This document shows positions 21,955 through 33,414 of a stretch of 64,000 bases of DNA, one piece after another (positions within the stretch are counted from its first letter, which is position 1; each line of letters begins with the position of its first letter). The notes beneath the pieces are model-generated. The model saw only the letters and a program-made list of their open reading frames with translations, did not search any database and was not told where the DNA came from. This stretch comes from Trichostrongylus colubriformis (taxonomy: Eukaryota; Nematoda; Chromadorea; Rhabditida; Trichostrongylidae): positions 41,426,203-41,490,202 of the forward strand of contig OZ022257.1 of assembly GCA_963978905.1 (NCBI GenBank). Direction: 5' to 3'. Position numbers and translations under genes: made by a program.

Positions 21955-23298
21955 AAGGAAGGCCCATCAGGTCATGGTGAGCTTTTTCAAAACGGTTTTT
22001 TGCATTTTATAGGGTCACATACATGAAGCAAAAAACCGGTCTCAAATTCGGCTAAATGGTTTTGGGGGGCCCAGAAAATGAGTGACAAAAGTTGCTCAAA
22101 AAGAAACAATTTTGACCAGTTTGCTGCAATGCTTTCCAGCTGCGGTGTTCAGTATATGCATATCAGAAGACTGTCTTCAAACCTACGCCGAAACCACTGC
22201 GATCTCGTTCAAAAATGTAGAATCACTTATGGTAACTGCTAAACGAAGCAAAGAAAGCTGATAGCGGATGCACAGGTTAGCGTTCTTGCAGTGGTTGGTT
22301 GGTCGAATGGATAGTGGGACAGACTGGCATTGGCACGGTGGTGGGGGTGTTTGTGGTTCAAGTCCTCTCGACGTTTTCGCTTTTGCATTTTCATAATTTT
22401 CTTTGTGCAGCGCTATACTATTTGCGCACATGCAGAATGACTACAATTTTCGTCGCTGGTGCACGAAAGTGACCTCATGGACAAGCTTCCAGTGGTCAAC
22501 GTGTTTGGACACTTCGGCGCCCCTAGCCTGCTTGCCAGACATTTTCGTGCGAATCTAGTGTGATATTCTTGCTCAGGAGACTCGACTAGCCCGATATACA
22601 AAATACTATCCAAATTGAGATTTTGACCCAAACTCGAGACAGTAGGGTGGACATGGGCATACAGTCACTGCACTACTTGTACAGACGAACAACTTACAGC
22701 CTCGATTAAATGCAATCGAGCATGTGCAGAAACAACGCATTCCAAGTTAGCTGCACCTAGCAACACCATGCGAAGGCAAAGGATAACAATATTTCCTTAT
22801 ATCGGGCGAGCTCCTTTCGTTGAGTGCTCATTACTATGGCAGTAGCAGTACTATTGGTCATCCAATTTTCCGAGTTTGGGTCCAAATCGCGATTAGGCTG
22901 AAAACTTGTCATCTAGGATAGTTCGACCCCCTGAGCATGAATATCACACGTACTTTGCGGGAAAACGCCTAGTTCCCATGTTATGAGCGTTGACTGGTCC
23001 AAACCAATCATTCGCTTAGTACGCAAAAATACTGGAGATAGAGGTTCCCTGGTAGAATAAAAATTGATTTTGCACATATTCTGCACGTATGGTCTTACAT
23101 GAGCACAAATGGATGAAAACTAGAAAAATGCAAAAATTTGTCCTCAGTGGGGACCGAACCATCAACTATTTTCTGGGCCCCCCAAAACCATTTACCCAAA
23201 TTTGAGACCGGTTTTTTGCTTCATGTATGTGACCCTATAAAATGCAAAAAACCGTTTTGAGAAAGCTCACCATGACCTGATGGGCCTTCCGTGTAAGT
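21955..23298 (-). mobile_element. 1.3 kb TIR element, right arm
   Basis: Inverted ends: GGAAGGCCCATCAGGTCATG at the left and its complement at the right (CATGACCTGATGGGCCTTCC), extending about 125 bp inward to GGGGGGCCCAGAAAAT. The layout matches 11148-12482 in mirrored orientation: B-box-like GGTTCGGTCCCC on the minus strand near 23150 and a tRNA-like segment near 22290. The two differ far more than the flanking arms do, so they may be separate insertions of related subfamilies. Confidence 0.65.
22290..22376 (+). pseudogene. tRNA-like sequence inside TIR element
   Basis: TGGTCGAATGG fits the A box (TRGYNNANNGG) and GGTTCAAGTCC fits the B box (GGTTCRANTCC), about 50 bases apart, on the plus strand. 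The stems are imperfect. It occupies the same relative place in its host element as 12072-12166 does in the left-arm element. Confidence 0.45.
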
Positions 23299-24272
23299 GT
23301 CACCAGTGGATACAGTTGAATCCGAAACTATCGATCCCTAAACTATCTGAACTCCCAATAGTGACCACTTCAGACAAAGTGTTAACTGATCAGTGAATAT
23401 ACCCATTTCATTCTGGACATTGATCGTCATTATCATTGTTACAAAGGGTATTGACCGCTAAATCATCTGGACTTCTGAAAAGCGATGACCTTCTTCGGTG
23501 ATGCGGTATGCACCAGTAAATGAGTGGATTATAGTTACCCAATACATAGCTTAAGCACTAAGTGTTCAGCTGATTATACTTTGCACCCCGATATCAGTAG
23601 CAATGGGATGTTTCGACTGCTGAAGTACGTGGAATTCCAAATAGTTGTTGATATTTGTAGCGATAACAGTTTCGCTAGCGCTCAGTGTTGCTCTTACCAC
23701 AACGTGGAACTGTGCCATATAGAATTCTGCAAGTATCGGTTGATATCTACCTCCAATATGCAGAAAGTAGAAGCTTAGCAAACAGTCAATATTGACCATT
23801 TCCCCATCACACGTTTCTATTGTGTTATTCGCAATACTGTGCGATAGCCCAACTGGTTACTAATAATGACATTTTGTTCAAATGACCGAGATGTAAAGCG
23901 GAAACAAAGAAATAATTCGTTCCTTTCACTTGTGTGCCCATAATGTCACTTTCTTTATAGATCTAGAAGAACCTCTATTCCATTACCCGTGGTCACTTTA
24001 GGAAGGACTTGAAGAAGTCTTCGAGGAAGCGTTCGAAATCGGCCTTGCACATGCGATGGAGAAACAAAACAGCAAGCATCGACGGAAGTCATTGCTAGAA
24101 ATGGCACGAATGAAAAGGACGAGTTGTATTACTCAATAATTTCGGAGCTTTCACCATGTATATAGTTTCGATCGTTTCCTGATCTCACCCATGGCTACAA
24201 TAAATTACACAGCCATACGAAGGCCTTCCTGCATTTTAGTTCGCTTTTATACAATGATACCTAGTCCGAAGC

Positions 24273-24504
24273 CGGGTGTATATCGCTAGGACAGAAAAGT
24301 CGCGTGGCCGTGTTCGGCACGCGACGGGATGGTGCGAGCTATGTGCGCCGTATTAGTTGAGTCCTGAAGCGATTAGGCATAGAATGAGGCGTCGAGCACT
24401 GTCATCGCTCCAAGACCCATCCAATACGGCGCGCATAGCTCGCACTATCCCGTCGCGTGCCAAACACGGCCACGCGACGGTTCTGTCCTAGCGATATGCA
24501 CCCA
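24273..24504. mobile_element. hAT-like fold-back MITE with 8-bp target duplication
   Basis: The 232-bp element folds almost end to end: GGGTGTATATCGCTAGGACA at the left, complement GGGTGCATATCGCTAGGACA at the right. It is flanked by TCCGAAGC on both sides (24265-24272 and 24505-24512). The left arm near 10470-10480 has the uninterrupted site with a single TTTCGGAAA-like copy, an empty-site control. An 8-bp duplication is characteristic of hAT-superfamily transposition. Confidence 0.85.
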
Positions 24505-25164
24505 TCCGAAGCCAGTATTCTTCACCTACAGTTTTGTTTATAATAAGTGTTTCTATTCGTGATGTGAGGAATAAATCAAGGAATTTAGCTCTATGGCTCA
24601 CTTTCTCATTTTCCAAGTTCCACTAACAAGGTGATTTCGGAAAGGAAAAGGACTATGATGGATTCCAGCTTTCTAGTAGTCATTGTTGTACCTATCAATG
24701 AAAGTAATATCACTTCTCGACTGCTTCTCAACTCTGGGGGGAGGAGGGAGAAAGGAGTGGGGGGGGGAGTGGGGGGGGGGGTTGACTGTATAGTAGGTAT
24801 AGAGTTGGAGCCGGAGTACGGCTTCATCGAAGAGACGCGATGCACATGGCCCAATGGAAAGTCAGGTAGGTGAATCATAATTGACAATCACGAGGAGACA
24901 CGAGTTCCAGCCTTCAGAGGCGCCAATCATCTATTCAGCAGTCTGTCACCGTCTACGTGACACGATTTCGAGAACAAGGTGTGCTAAAACGATTGCCAAT
25001 TGAAAATGAAGGTAGAGGGGCTAATTGTGATATGTGAGGAGAGCGTACGAGATCATAGGGATGAGGATAGCGTGCGAGATCATAGGGAAACGGGTCAAAG
25101 GTACACTGACTATGTGTGGTGGAGCTGACCACCCACAATCGTTTCAGAGGAAAAACGTATTTAA

Positions 25165-25910
25165 AGACACCAGGAGGGGTAATTTTGGCTTACGGTAGAG
25201 CAGACGTAGTGTGGACGAGCTTGAGTGGCCGCCATTGCACAAACTCGCCAATTTGACGCCTTCGCATGGTGCCAAAAGGAGATGGTTCTAATATAGATTT
25301 GTTTTTTCCTTTTAGTTTTAACTTTGTTCTTTCTTATATTGTTTCTAGATGTACTTACGGGTCAAATAAAGTCGGGGGGGGGGGAGGGGGGAGAGGCAAA
25401 ATTCTCACCCACGTCAAAGCTTCTTTCCCTTCCTAGGGTTAGGCTAAAGCTGATGAGAACTATGCTTTGACAGATGCTTTTAATGTGGGAGGAGGGGATA
25501 TCAATTTTAGCCTAAGCCTAGTAGGGGAAAGGAGCATCGACGTAGACGCAAAGTTGCGTCTCCCCCCGACTTTATTTGACCCTTCTGAGATTTTCAGGTA
25601 TAGAAATGCACAATTAAGAAGATCTATAATTAAACAAGTAAAATATGTCACTAGAAAACAGTCTAAAGAGGAAATAATGCAAAATAAGGTCACATCAGGC
25701 CGAAGACAAGCTTTAAAATGAACGAAGCGTGGCTCGGCCACGGAAGCTTGCAGTTCGGACGGAAGCGCGCCCCGGGGCCAAATACCGTCTCACGGCGCGT
25801 TTTTCAACGCTGGTTTCGTTACACATTGTATCTACCGAAGCCATATGTTTGTTCTCAGACGCCATTGTTTTCGTAAACGTTATTCCGCCCTTGCCCCCCT
25901 CCCGGTGCCT
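25165..25910. mobile_element. TTAA-flanked MITE, right arm only
   Basis: TTAA at 25161-25164 and 25911-25914 bounds ends AGACACCAGGAGGGG and, complemented, AGGCACCGGGAGGGG. The first 200 bases match the element at 63377 closely. It contains a nested hairpin (25361-25581). It sits within a few bases of where the left arm has its mariner. TTAA target sites are typical of piggyBac-type transposition; no transposase is present. Confidence 0.75.
25361..25581. mobile_element. Nested hairpin element with G-run ends
   Basis: GTCAAATAAAGTCGGGGGG at the left end and CCCCCCGACTTTATTTGAC at the right end are perfect inverted repeats. Internal words such as TAGGGTTAGGCTAAAG and CTTAGGCTAAAATTG... on the other strand show the arms continue imperfectly. 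The related fold-back at 29888-30225 has the same TTAGCCTAAGC core. Confidence 0.7.
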
Positions 25911-26359
25911 TTAAGCAGCTCCATCAGAATCAGGAAACCTCTCATCGTCGTCAACCCCCACGTTCAGCCTATCTCTTGTTGCGTCGTCTTCGATCATCCC
26001 ATTTTGGAGACATAAGCTGGGTAATACACTAGTAGAGCACTGAAGGAATTGTTGCGATGCGACCTTATGAGAGCGACAGATAAAACGGACTACTAGAAAA
26101 CTCGACCTCCTATTTTTGCGATGGACGTGATCACATCTCTCTCCACACCCACTAGAAAGTCGATCGGATACGTTATGTGTGGCGGACGTACGCAGGTCGT
26201 GTATCTTCGCCGCGTGCAGATGTGCTTAACCCAAGGAGTCTCCGTATGGCCTTCCTGAATCGCCATGAGCATCAGCATATCATATGTTTCGGCGTTTAAT
26301 AATCATTTATGGTGAACAAACTTAGTAATCACTTATAGTAAACAAACTTCTATTCTTAC

Positions 26360-26704
26360 TTAGACCACTTCCATACTTTGCCGCACGAGCGCCGACAGAG
26401 GCGTCAACTGGCACTGTTGCAACGCGTTTTATTTACAGCGCTCCACTCGACATTACTACAGTATAATGATCGTGGCGGGAACACGCGTGCCCGTCGCGAA
26501 AGCGAGACCTGCCACATTTTGGCAGTGTGTCAGAATTCTCGCCAAGATTCGCATCGCCACAGGTTCGTACGGGTCTTCGCCACAATCATCCGACGGGATC
26601 ATATTGTAGTATGATCCCGTCGAATAAGAACTGACAATAAGAGAGCCATAACCGAGCCAGCGTCGATTGCCAGTTTAGATGTCGCAGAGTGTGAAAGGAG
26701 TCCC
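26360..26704. mobile_element. MITE of the TAGGCCGC family, right-arm copy
   Basis: Partner of 5281-5612. The ends read TAGACCACTTCCATACTTTG and, complemented, TGGGACTCCTTTCACACTCT. An inner perfect palindrome, GACGGGATCATATTGTAGTA with its complement TACTATGATCCCGTC, lies near 26590-26622, which the left copy has lost. Confidence 0.65.
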
Positions 26705-27124
26705 AGACAAAGCGAATTTATCACTTCACTTCTGATGACTTTGGAGATAGCATAAGGATCAACGACAGAGTAAGCGATCTCACGGACTCTTAACTGTAGT
26801 AATTATTAGCATCAACAACATATGCTAGCTGGATTGGAAAGACGCTGGTCAGGTCTGATTCCTTAGTTCAAGACGCTAAATTCAACACTCGAGATTATCG
26901 GTTATTCAAGTTGATCACACTGCAAAGTGAAATTGGTATCTGAAAATCAACTATGTTCTTTAAAGTAAGAGTGAGACTCAGTTATGCGATTACTCGTTCT
27001 GCCAGAACATGGTTGGCCATCCGGAGAGGTACGCAATTTGTTCACTAGCACAAGGCAAGTGCACACTAAGGAAGGAGGGGTGGCAGATCGTGGGCTGATG
27101 AACTGAAACAAGCCTTCACATGAA

Positions 27125-29880
27125 TTTTGAACAGTCTTCTTCTTTTTCTCCCTAGCGCCAGTCTCGCGCCGTTGCAGGGTCCTCTGTTTTTGTCAGTTGT
27201 CGTTACTTTCTTCTATCCGAGACACCTTCTGCCGTCAGTCTTAATGACGTCTCTCCACCTTTTCTTTGGGGCTCCTGGTGGTCGCTTGCCGGGTACTTCG
27301 AACTCTACCGCTTTCCTAATTGAGTGGTCTGCCGACCTTCTCAGCACATGCCCATACCATCTTAGCCGCTGCTCCCTCAACTTCAACTGGACCGGTGCCG
27401 TCTGCATGACTGCCCTGACGTCCTCGTTCCTGATCCTGTCGAGCCGCGTCCAGCCACATGCCCATCCAGTATCCTTATTTCTGCGGAATGTAGCTGCTTC
27501 TCAAGTTTCTTTGTTATGGGCCAGCACTCGCTGCCATAGAGCATTGCGGGTCTTATCACCGATCGGTATACCTTGCCCTGTAGAGTCCTGGAGCACCGTC
27601 GATTGCAGAGGATTCCTGTGGACTCTCTTCATTTCAGCCATGCCGTATTTATTCGAGTTTTCACGGCCTGATCTACCGTACCATCCTCCATGGCGGTCCA
27701 CGATGGACACCAGACAGTCCTCGGAGCTTAGGAATTTGGTCTTCTTGACGTTTACTCGTAAGCCGTTCTCTGCCAGCCTTGCCTGCCATCTCTGCACTTT
27801 CGCTTGAAGTTCTCCTTTAGTATTCTTTATCAGAAAATGTCGTCAACGTAGAGAATGGTCCTCAGTGGTCCTTCTATGAGGTCTTTCACATGCCATCCCA
27901 GGTGAGTGGGAAGAGGAAAAGGTTGTAGCTGAACTCCGGTGTACGCCTACCGAGATCCCTTTTTCTGCTGTCGGTCTCTGTGGGATGCGTATGACAGTCT
28001 TAGCCTCATCGTACCTGTCCTGCATAAGGAAGACCAGATGCTCAGTACCTATGGTTCTCGGAACCCGCCCCAGATTACTGGCCGTGGCAGGAGGTCGAGG
28101 GCCTTACAGGTTCATGGAAGATCAGGTGGCAGGGCTGACGTTTTTCACGGATCTTTTGATCATTTGTCTGAGAATGAAGGTAGCATAGTGAACCTCCTAA
28201 GCATGAACCCGGACTGCTTTTGAGAGATAGTGACGAGCTCTCTCAGCCTCAAGTCAATCAGCCGCTCGTACAGCTTCATGGTATGAGCTGTCAACTTTAT
28301 TCCGCGGTATTTGGAGCACCTTCCGCTTAAAAATGGGATTAGTGGTGCTGGTCCTCTACGCATCATGAATTCACCCTCTGGCTGACACCATGTCGAGGAA
28401 GCGTGTAGGCCAGTCTACCCTTCACTCTCCAAGTGCCTTCCATGTCTCTATTAGTACCTTCTGGACCAGCGGCCTTTCCATTCTTCATTTTTCCCAGCAC
28501 TTGGCAAACTTCTCCCGATATCCAAGGGAAGATTGGGTCAGCGGTAGCCACTTTCTGTTGGCTTTCCTGACGTGGAAGCTCCTCGTTTAGAAGCCCATCG
28601 AAGTGCTCCCGTCATCTTCTCTTGATCTTGGCTGGTTTCCTAAGAATTAAGCTCTCTGCTCTTCACGCCTTTACCACCCCGATGTCTTGGTTGACACGAT
28701 GGCTGGCATTAGCCAGCCTGAAGACAAACTTTCCTGACTTTTTCCATCCTATCTTTCGCAGAAGGCATCCATTTGCGTGTCTTAGCTTCAGCCACAGCTG
28801 CTTTGCCAAGCTCTTGCAGCGTTTGTCGGTGTGGAATTGTCCAAGGCTCTTCGTTTTTACTACCGTTTGTATGTTACATTCCTCTGTGTCACTACCCTCT
28901 GAACCTCCTCATTCCACAACCACGCTAGTTTGTCTTCTCTGAAGCCACCTCAGGTCTTCCCCCAGCGTATCCTTTGCGCATTTTAGGATTATCTGAGCAG
29001 CTTTGTTCCAGGTCTCCTAAGTCGGACCCTTAGTTTCTGGAAGACCGCTATCCTGTATCCTTCTCTTAGAATCATCCCTTTTCCGTTCGTGCTGCTTCCA
29101 CCATCTGATCCTCCATCCGGACTTAGGTCTTGTTTTCTTGGGAACTTCATGGCAATGTCGCTAGGAGGGCGTCTGTGTTGGGTGGTGAGCTGTTCTCCTG
29201 GTAGTACCTTAATGCCCTTTAGAGTTTTGAGAGCTTTTCTTCTTATGAACACATAGACGACTTCGTTTGTGACTCTCTTTCTTTCCACGAACTACGTGCT
29301 GCAGACCGCAAAGTCGTGGAATGTGGCCAGGTCCAGTATCCTTTCTCCCTGAGCGTTTCTTACGCCTAGCCATTTGCCTTCGAGCACCCTTCCTAATCCA
29401 CTTCTATCTCTGTCGACGTGACTGTTCAGATCACATGCTACGGTGGCGTAATCACCTTCCGGAACTGACCTGATGGCGTCGTCCAGGCTCGGATAGAACT
29501 CGTCCATCTCAGCGCAGTTGCAATCTTTGAGGGAATCCGCCAGTGCGATGGCTACTCCATTAGTGTTCTCGCCGATGTAGATGAGTTTGACTTCCTCTCT
29601 AATCTCCCTTGCCTTAGCACCTTTCCAGCATGTTTCATGCAACATAGAGTTTGGATGATTCGTCGACCTTATGTCAGCAATCTCTCGGAGGATTCCCGGT
29701 CAGTGATCCTATGTTCAGAATTCCCTATTCGGAATAGCTTCTTCAGCCGAGGTCGTTCACCCCTCGGTAGCACTCGCATAGCGACCACAGAACCCAGGCG
29801 AGGGTTCTGCGCGTCACTTCCGGGTGACGTCCTCTCTTTGTCGCGTATGCTGAAGAGTAGCACTGGTTTTATAGGTGCGT
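27125..29880 (-). mobile_element. RTE-type non-LTR retrotransposon, fuller right-arm copy, inactive
   Basis: Reading on the minus strand from 29880, the endonuclease region carries ACDLNSHVDRDRSGLG and ILDLATFHDFAVCST. The reverse transcriptase follows with KMKNGKAAGPEGTN (about 28490), KLYERLIDLRLRELV with SQKQSGFM (about 28200-28280) and the catalytic YVDD at 27850-27839. The C-terminal part has ENGLRVNVKKTKFLSS, RNPLQSTVLQDSTG and WYGHVLRRSADH. Stops and frameshifts separate these pieces, so it is dead. At 2.75 kb it is slightly shorter than full RTE elements. The 226-codon plus-strand frame at 27127-27807 is its antisense. Its presence at the mirrored site in both arms dates it before the duplication. 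Confidence 0.88.
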
Positions 29881-29887
29881 GCAGCCT

Positions 29888-30225
29888 AACTATTACTTTA
29901 TCACCCTTTGACTATCAACTCAATTGTCAGCTCAAATTTAGCCCAAGCTTTATTGAGAAATAGAAATAATGATGGATCCTTTTCACTTGAGTGGAAAGGA
30001 CCCATCATTTCTCAATAAGGCTTAGGCTAAATTTGAGCTGATAATTGCGTTGATAGTGAGACTGTTAACGCAGTAGGAGGTACTCCATTGGGCTCGATAT
30101 CCGGCGATGTTTTCGTCTGAGCCCGAGTGAAAAGGATCCATCACTTCTCAATAAGGCTTTGGCTAAATTTGAGCTGACAATTGAGTTGCTAGTCAAAGGG
30201 TGATAAAGTAATAGTTACGCAGCGT
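29888..30225. mobile_element. Fold-back element with GATAAAGTAATAGTT ends
   Basis: Left end ACTATTACTTTATCACCCTT and right end AAGGGTGATAAAGTAATAGT are perfect complements, and inner arms share GTCAGCTCAAATTTAGCC. A central copy in the same family (about 30000-30060) shows partial internal repetition. The left arm keeps only one half (about 3065-3180). Confidence 0.75.
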
Positions 30226-30974
30226 TTACAGAGGTGGAATTTGTGTTCTTGCGGAAGTGCTGCGAAATTGCGAAATCTACGAAAAATATTAAAGATAGGT
30301 ATAGTCGGGAGATTCGCGAAGTTTACGTTTTTGGACGTGAGGAACGTGCGGGAAAAGAATTACAGACATATCAATTAAACCAGTCAAGAATCAATCAGTT
30401 CAATTCAATCGATTTCTAGGCTGCGCCTAGTTGAAAGACTTTCAGAACGAAAGATTTCACGGTTCCGCATTTCCACAGGAACGCAATTTCCACACTTCTT
30501 CCAATCGACGTGTCTAAGTTTTTGCTACGTTTTGCTACCATTCCGCGAAAACGCAGATTCCACACTTCCACGATCCTTCCGATCGACACGTATCTATTCC
30601 TTTTCCGCAGGTTCCGACCGCCACAATGGAGCCTTGGATGTTCCACATTTCCCCACCCCCCGTCCCCCTTCATTGCGATAGAACAGATGGCTGCTTTGTT
30701 TCCTTACGAAACCCAAAATTACTGCACAAACCTGTAATCAGTGCTATCACAATGATCAGAGGCACACTATAAAATGTTAATCACCTAAGCATTATTTGCT
30801 TGTCAATTTGCACCTTCAAGTACACCATCATACCTCCGTCCAAGCCTCAGTAGAGGAGTGAACCCCTTTCCTTTTGCAGAGCTTGGGCGAAAATAGCGCC
30901 CAATGCCGTGCCCAGTGTGATTTCCCTCACTAGCACCTTATATTCATTCAAGTCAATCGAAATTGTGAATTAAG

Positions 30975-33165
30975 GCGTTCTACCATTTGCTTCTGATGCT
31001 ACCAACGATTATTCTCGTTGTCTACATTATGTATTGGTTCTACTTGTACAAGTGCTGCCCCAAACCCCAAGGTACAGTTATCGTAAAAATCCTAATAAAA
31101 AGGAGCGTAAGTCATGGAAAATTCAATTAGAACAAGTCAAGGTTTTCCAAATACCTTGTGCTGCTCAGAGTTTGAGCTCGCACGCGAGTAGGCAAATCGA
31201 CCAGTTACGAATAGCGAAATGGGCTGCCAATCAACTCGTTCCACTCCCTCTTCTCTCACCGCCTATTCTGCCAATCGATACGTATTTATTTTTCCTCGTC
31301 CTTTTGAATATTCACCTGAATCTTCAACTCTGAACAATACCTAACCATTACCCAGGGCCGATGATTCAAAGGCACTGGAGGGAGAGGAGGAGGGGGAAGG
31401 GGAAGTAAAACGAATTCAAAAAACTATTTTCTGTAAATGAACCTTCGAACTCGGAAAAGATAATGTGTAGCAAAGCTCGAGTCGAAAAATGTGCCTCTGG
31501 GGCGCTATTGCAATTCTAGGGCGCTTCGTCTCGAGCGGCACGCTTCGGTGGTCGAATTGTTTGCTGGTGAGCAGAGAAGTCCGACGCCACCGTCATTAGA
31601 TGTCGCGCATGGCAAATTTTGATTTCATTCATGATGATGTCCAACAGGTGAAACAAGAAACTGCACCAAACAAGTGAAACACCGAAAGGAGGAGTAAGCG
31701 AGGAAATGAGAAAATGTGTTTAGAAACTCGACATCTTGGTAGGGCACCGTGCGGGCAATTTAACGAACTGCACGCCACAGTAACCCACACCATGAGACCT
31801 GAATTCACACTCGACATCTTGGTAGGGCACCGTGCGGGCAATTTAACGAACTGCACGCCACAGTAACCCACACCATGAGACAAAGTTTCCGCTCCCGGTG
31901 TATATGGCGCATAAACCACAAGGGATAGATTGCATCTCATACTTTTCACATATTCTCCTAATCTTGGATTCAGCAAGATCGTTTTACTTTTTCAGGACGA
32001 AGTATTTCCAGGGAGGGTGAGCAGCATAGTTCCATTCGGAATCGTGTTGGCACTTAAATGCCATTAGCCTTAATTACGAGTTGCGGGGGCCAGCCGATGT
32101 CCAAGTCCATGCTTTTATCTCCCCATGGCCTCACAGGTCTGGTGCAGTTCACTTACCCTGGAGCGACGGAAGGCTTGGTTCACTCAAGCGAGCATTGTTG
32201 CGAGAATCTCTGCATCGGTTGACTGGAACTGCGCGCCATCTGTGACTACACCACCTCCGTCCCCATCCTTTTATCCAGTAAGATCGATACGAACAGAATC
32301 ATTTCCATTTGTCGAATTAGCGAATATACAAAAAGAGTAAGGTAAGCATGGAGTAGGCGGGTGGATGACGTGATAGCCTGCAGAGCTGGCTACGTGAGAC
32401 TGATGCTGTGCTCCTTGGACCTTGGTCCACCAAATTCCTTCAAATACCCTTGTAGAAGAAATGGTTTAGCGAATTAAGAACTATAACTCCGTTTCTCGGA
32501 GAATATAGGCTATTTCAGGTGGCATGCCTAATAACACGGTAATGGAAAGAACAATGTCCACATAATACACCCCTCATGGCAGATGTCCAGAGCGCCAAGA
32601 AGCAACTGATTTGAAAGCACGCAGTCGTGAAAGCACTCTTTGGGCTCCTTAGCTAAAAGCTTAGTCAGCTGAGCTAAAAGGATTCAGTTAGCGTAGTCGC
32701 AAGTGGGCGAAGCAGTGTAATGGCCCATTATGGTGGGGCCAAAAAGATCTAACATGTACATAGTTCTACCCCAAGAAGGTTAAGATGTCCAATCTGAACG
32801 CGTCCAGTGTACCTTCAAACATCTACCTGACAGAGTTACCGCTACAGCTCGATCAAAGCACGGGCTGAACTCGTGTTATGTTTGGAGCTGACTAGCTCAT
32901 TCACTCGCTGACCTATTGTAGCGTCGAAAAGCTCATTATTTTTTTAGGTGAACCTATGTTAGTCACTCCGGTCGTGGATACTCCTCAAGGTGCACTATCT
33001 GCGCCACCGACGTATTCCTATAGCAGTCATGGTGTATCACATGAACAAGGGATAGCGGAGTACGAATCGTCGGGAGAATATGGTCATGTAAAGCAATCAA
33101 CTAGCTCAAGGGACACGAAGTCGAGGTCGAAAGAGTCAGCAGAGCCAGGATTTGCCTCTGTATAA
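30975..33165 (+). CDS. Small single-pass membrane protein with PPxY tail (last two exons)
   Basis: Exon 30975-31071 (97 nt, TTAAG acceptor, G|GTACAG donor) encodes the hydrophobic segment LLMLPTIILVVYIMYWFYLY followed by KCCPKPQ. It joins in phase to 32948-33165 (TTTTTAG acceptor), giving G-EPMLVTPVVDTPQ, then APPTYSYSS, then a Ser/Lys-rich tail ending EPGFASV and TAA. The tail has a PPTY motif of the WW-domain-binding PPxY type, and the CC pair next to the membrane could be palmitoylated. Upstream exons, presumably an extracellular part and signal peptide, were not found. The 1876-nt intron contains the palindrome's outer boundary as far as this window shows: the first exon is duplicated at 1722-1818, the second has no copy here. 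The family is not identified. Confidence 0.55.
31370..31902 (-). mobile_element. TTAA-type MITE, right-arm copy, with internal tandem duplication
   Basis: It is the partner of 981-1450, with ends AGGCACTGGAGGGAGAGG and, at the other side, GCTCCCGGTGT. A 73-base stretch starting ACTCGACATCTTGGTAGGGC at 31726 is repeated without a mismatch at 31809 (83-bp period) and is single in the left arm, so this duplication is recent. Confidence 0.7.
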
Positions 33166-33268
33166 GCAAAATCTGTAGCAGTGCTTGCCAGTAGTAGCCA
33201 GTGTTATTTCTTGAGGATCTCTAAATTTAAAAAAATAGATCATTCACTAATATATCCATTATCAAACA

Positions 33269-33274
33269 AATAAA
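33269..33274 (+). terminator. Polyadenylation signal AATAAA
   Basis: AATAAA lies about 104 bases after the stop codon at 33163-33165, a normal 3' UTR length for a nematode gene. It is the only such hexamer between the stop and 33300. Confidence 0.45.
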
Positions 33275-33414
33275 TGTCACTATTAGAAAAATTTGCTTCT
33301 CTATGTCCTTTTTATGAGCCGAGTCATATCTGTGCTACCGCACAGTACTGTGCACAGCGCACGGTGGAGTTATGTCATTGTGTGATTAAGCAGTTACGTA
33401 ATAGTTAAAGTAAT

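Larger units (their letters stand above)
19888..32396 (-). repeat. Right arm of giant inverted repeat
   Basis: This is the reverse-complement partner of 1-15725. The inner end falls inside a MITE (19655-19943): the copy here is whole, while only the piece 15655-15725 is present in the left arm, so the inner junction cuts that element. The outer end reads GGCTACGTGAGAC, matching the complement of the first bases of the window, so homology reaches at least the left window edge. Private insertions in this arm include a hAT-like fold-back (24273-24504) and a TTAA-flanked element (25165-25910). Confidence 0.93.

Noticed and set aside
27127..27807. 226-codon plus-strand open frame, the longest in the window
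   Set aside because: It is the antisense of the RTE reverse transcriptase C-terminal region; the minus strand carries the recognisable motifs (YVDD, WYGHVLRRSADH).
1..32396. Giant palindrome as a simple assembly chimera or joined haplotigs
   Set aside because: The arms differ by roughly 5-20% with private insertions, and about 40% of residues differ in the membrane exon, which is too much for a read chimera and unlikely for alleles. It is still not excluded without long reads.
1..32396. Polinton/Maverick element because of long terminal inverted repeats
   Set aside because: No DNA polymerase B, integrase, ATPase, protease or capsid motif was seen in either arm or the loop.
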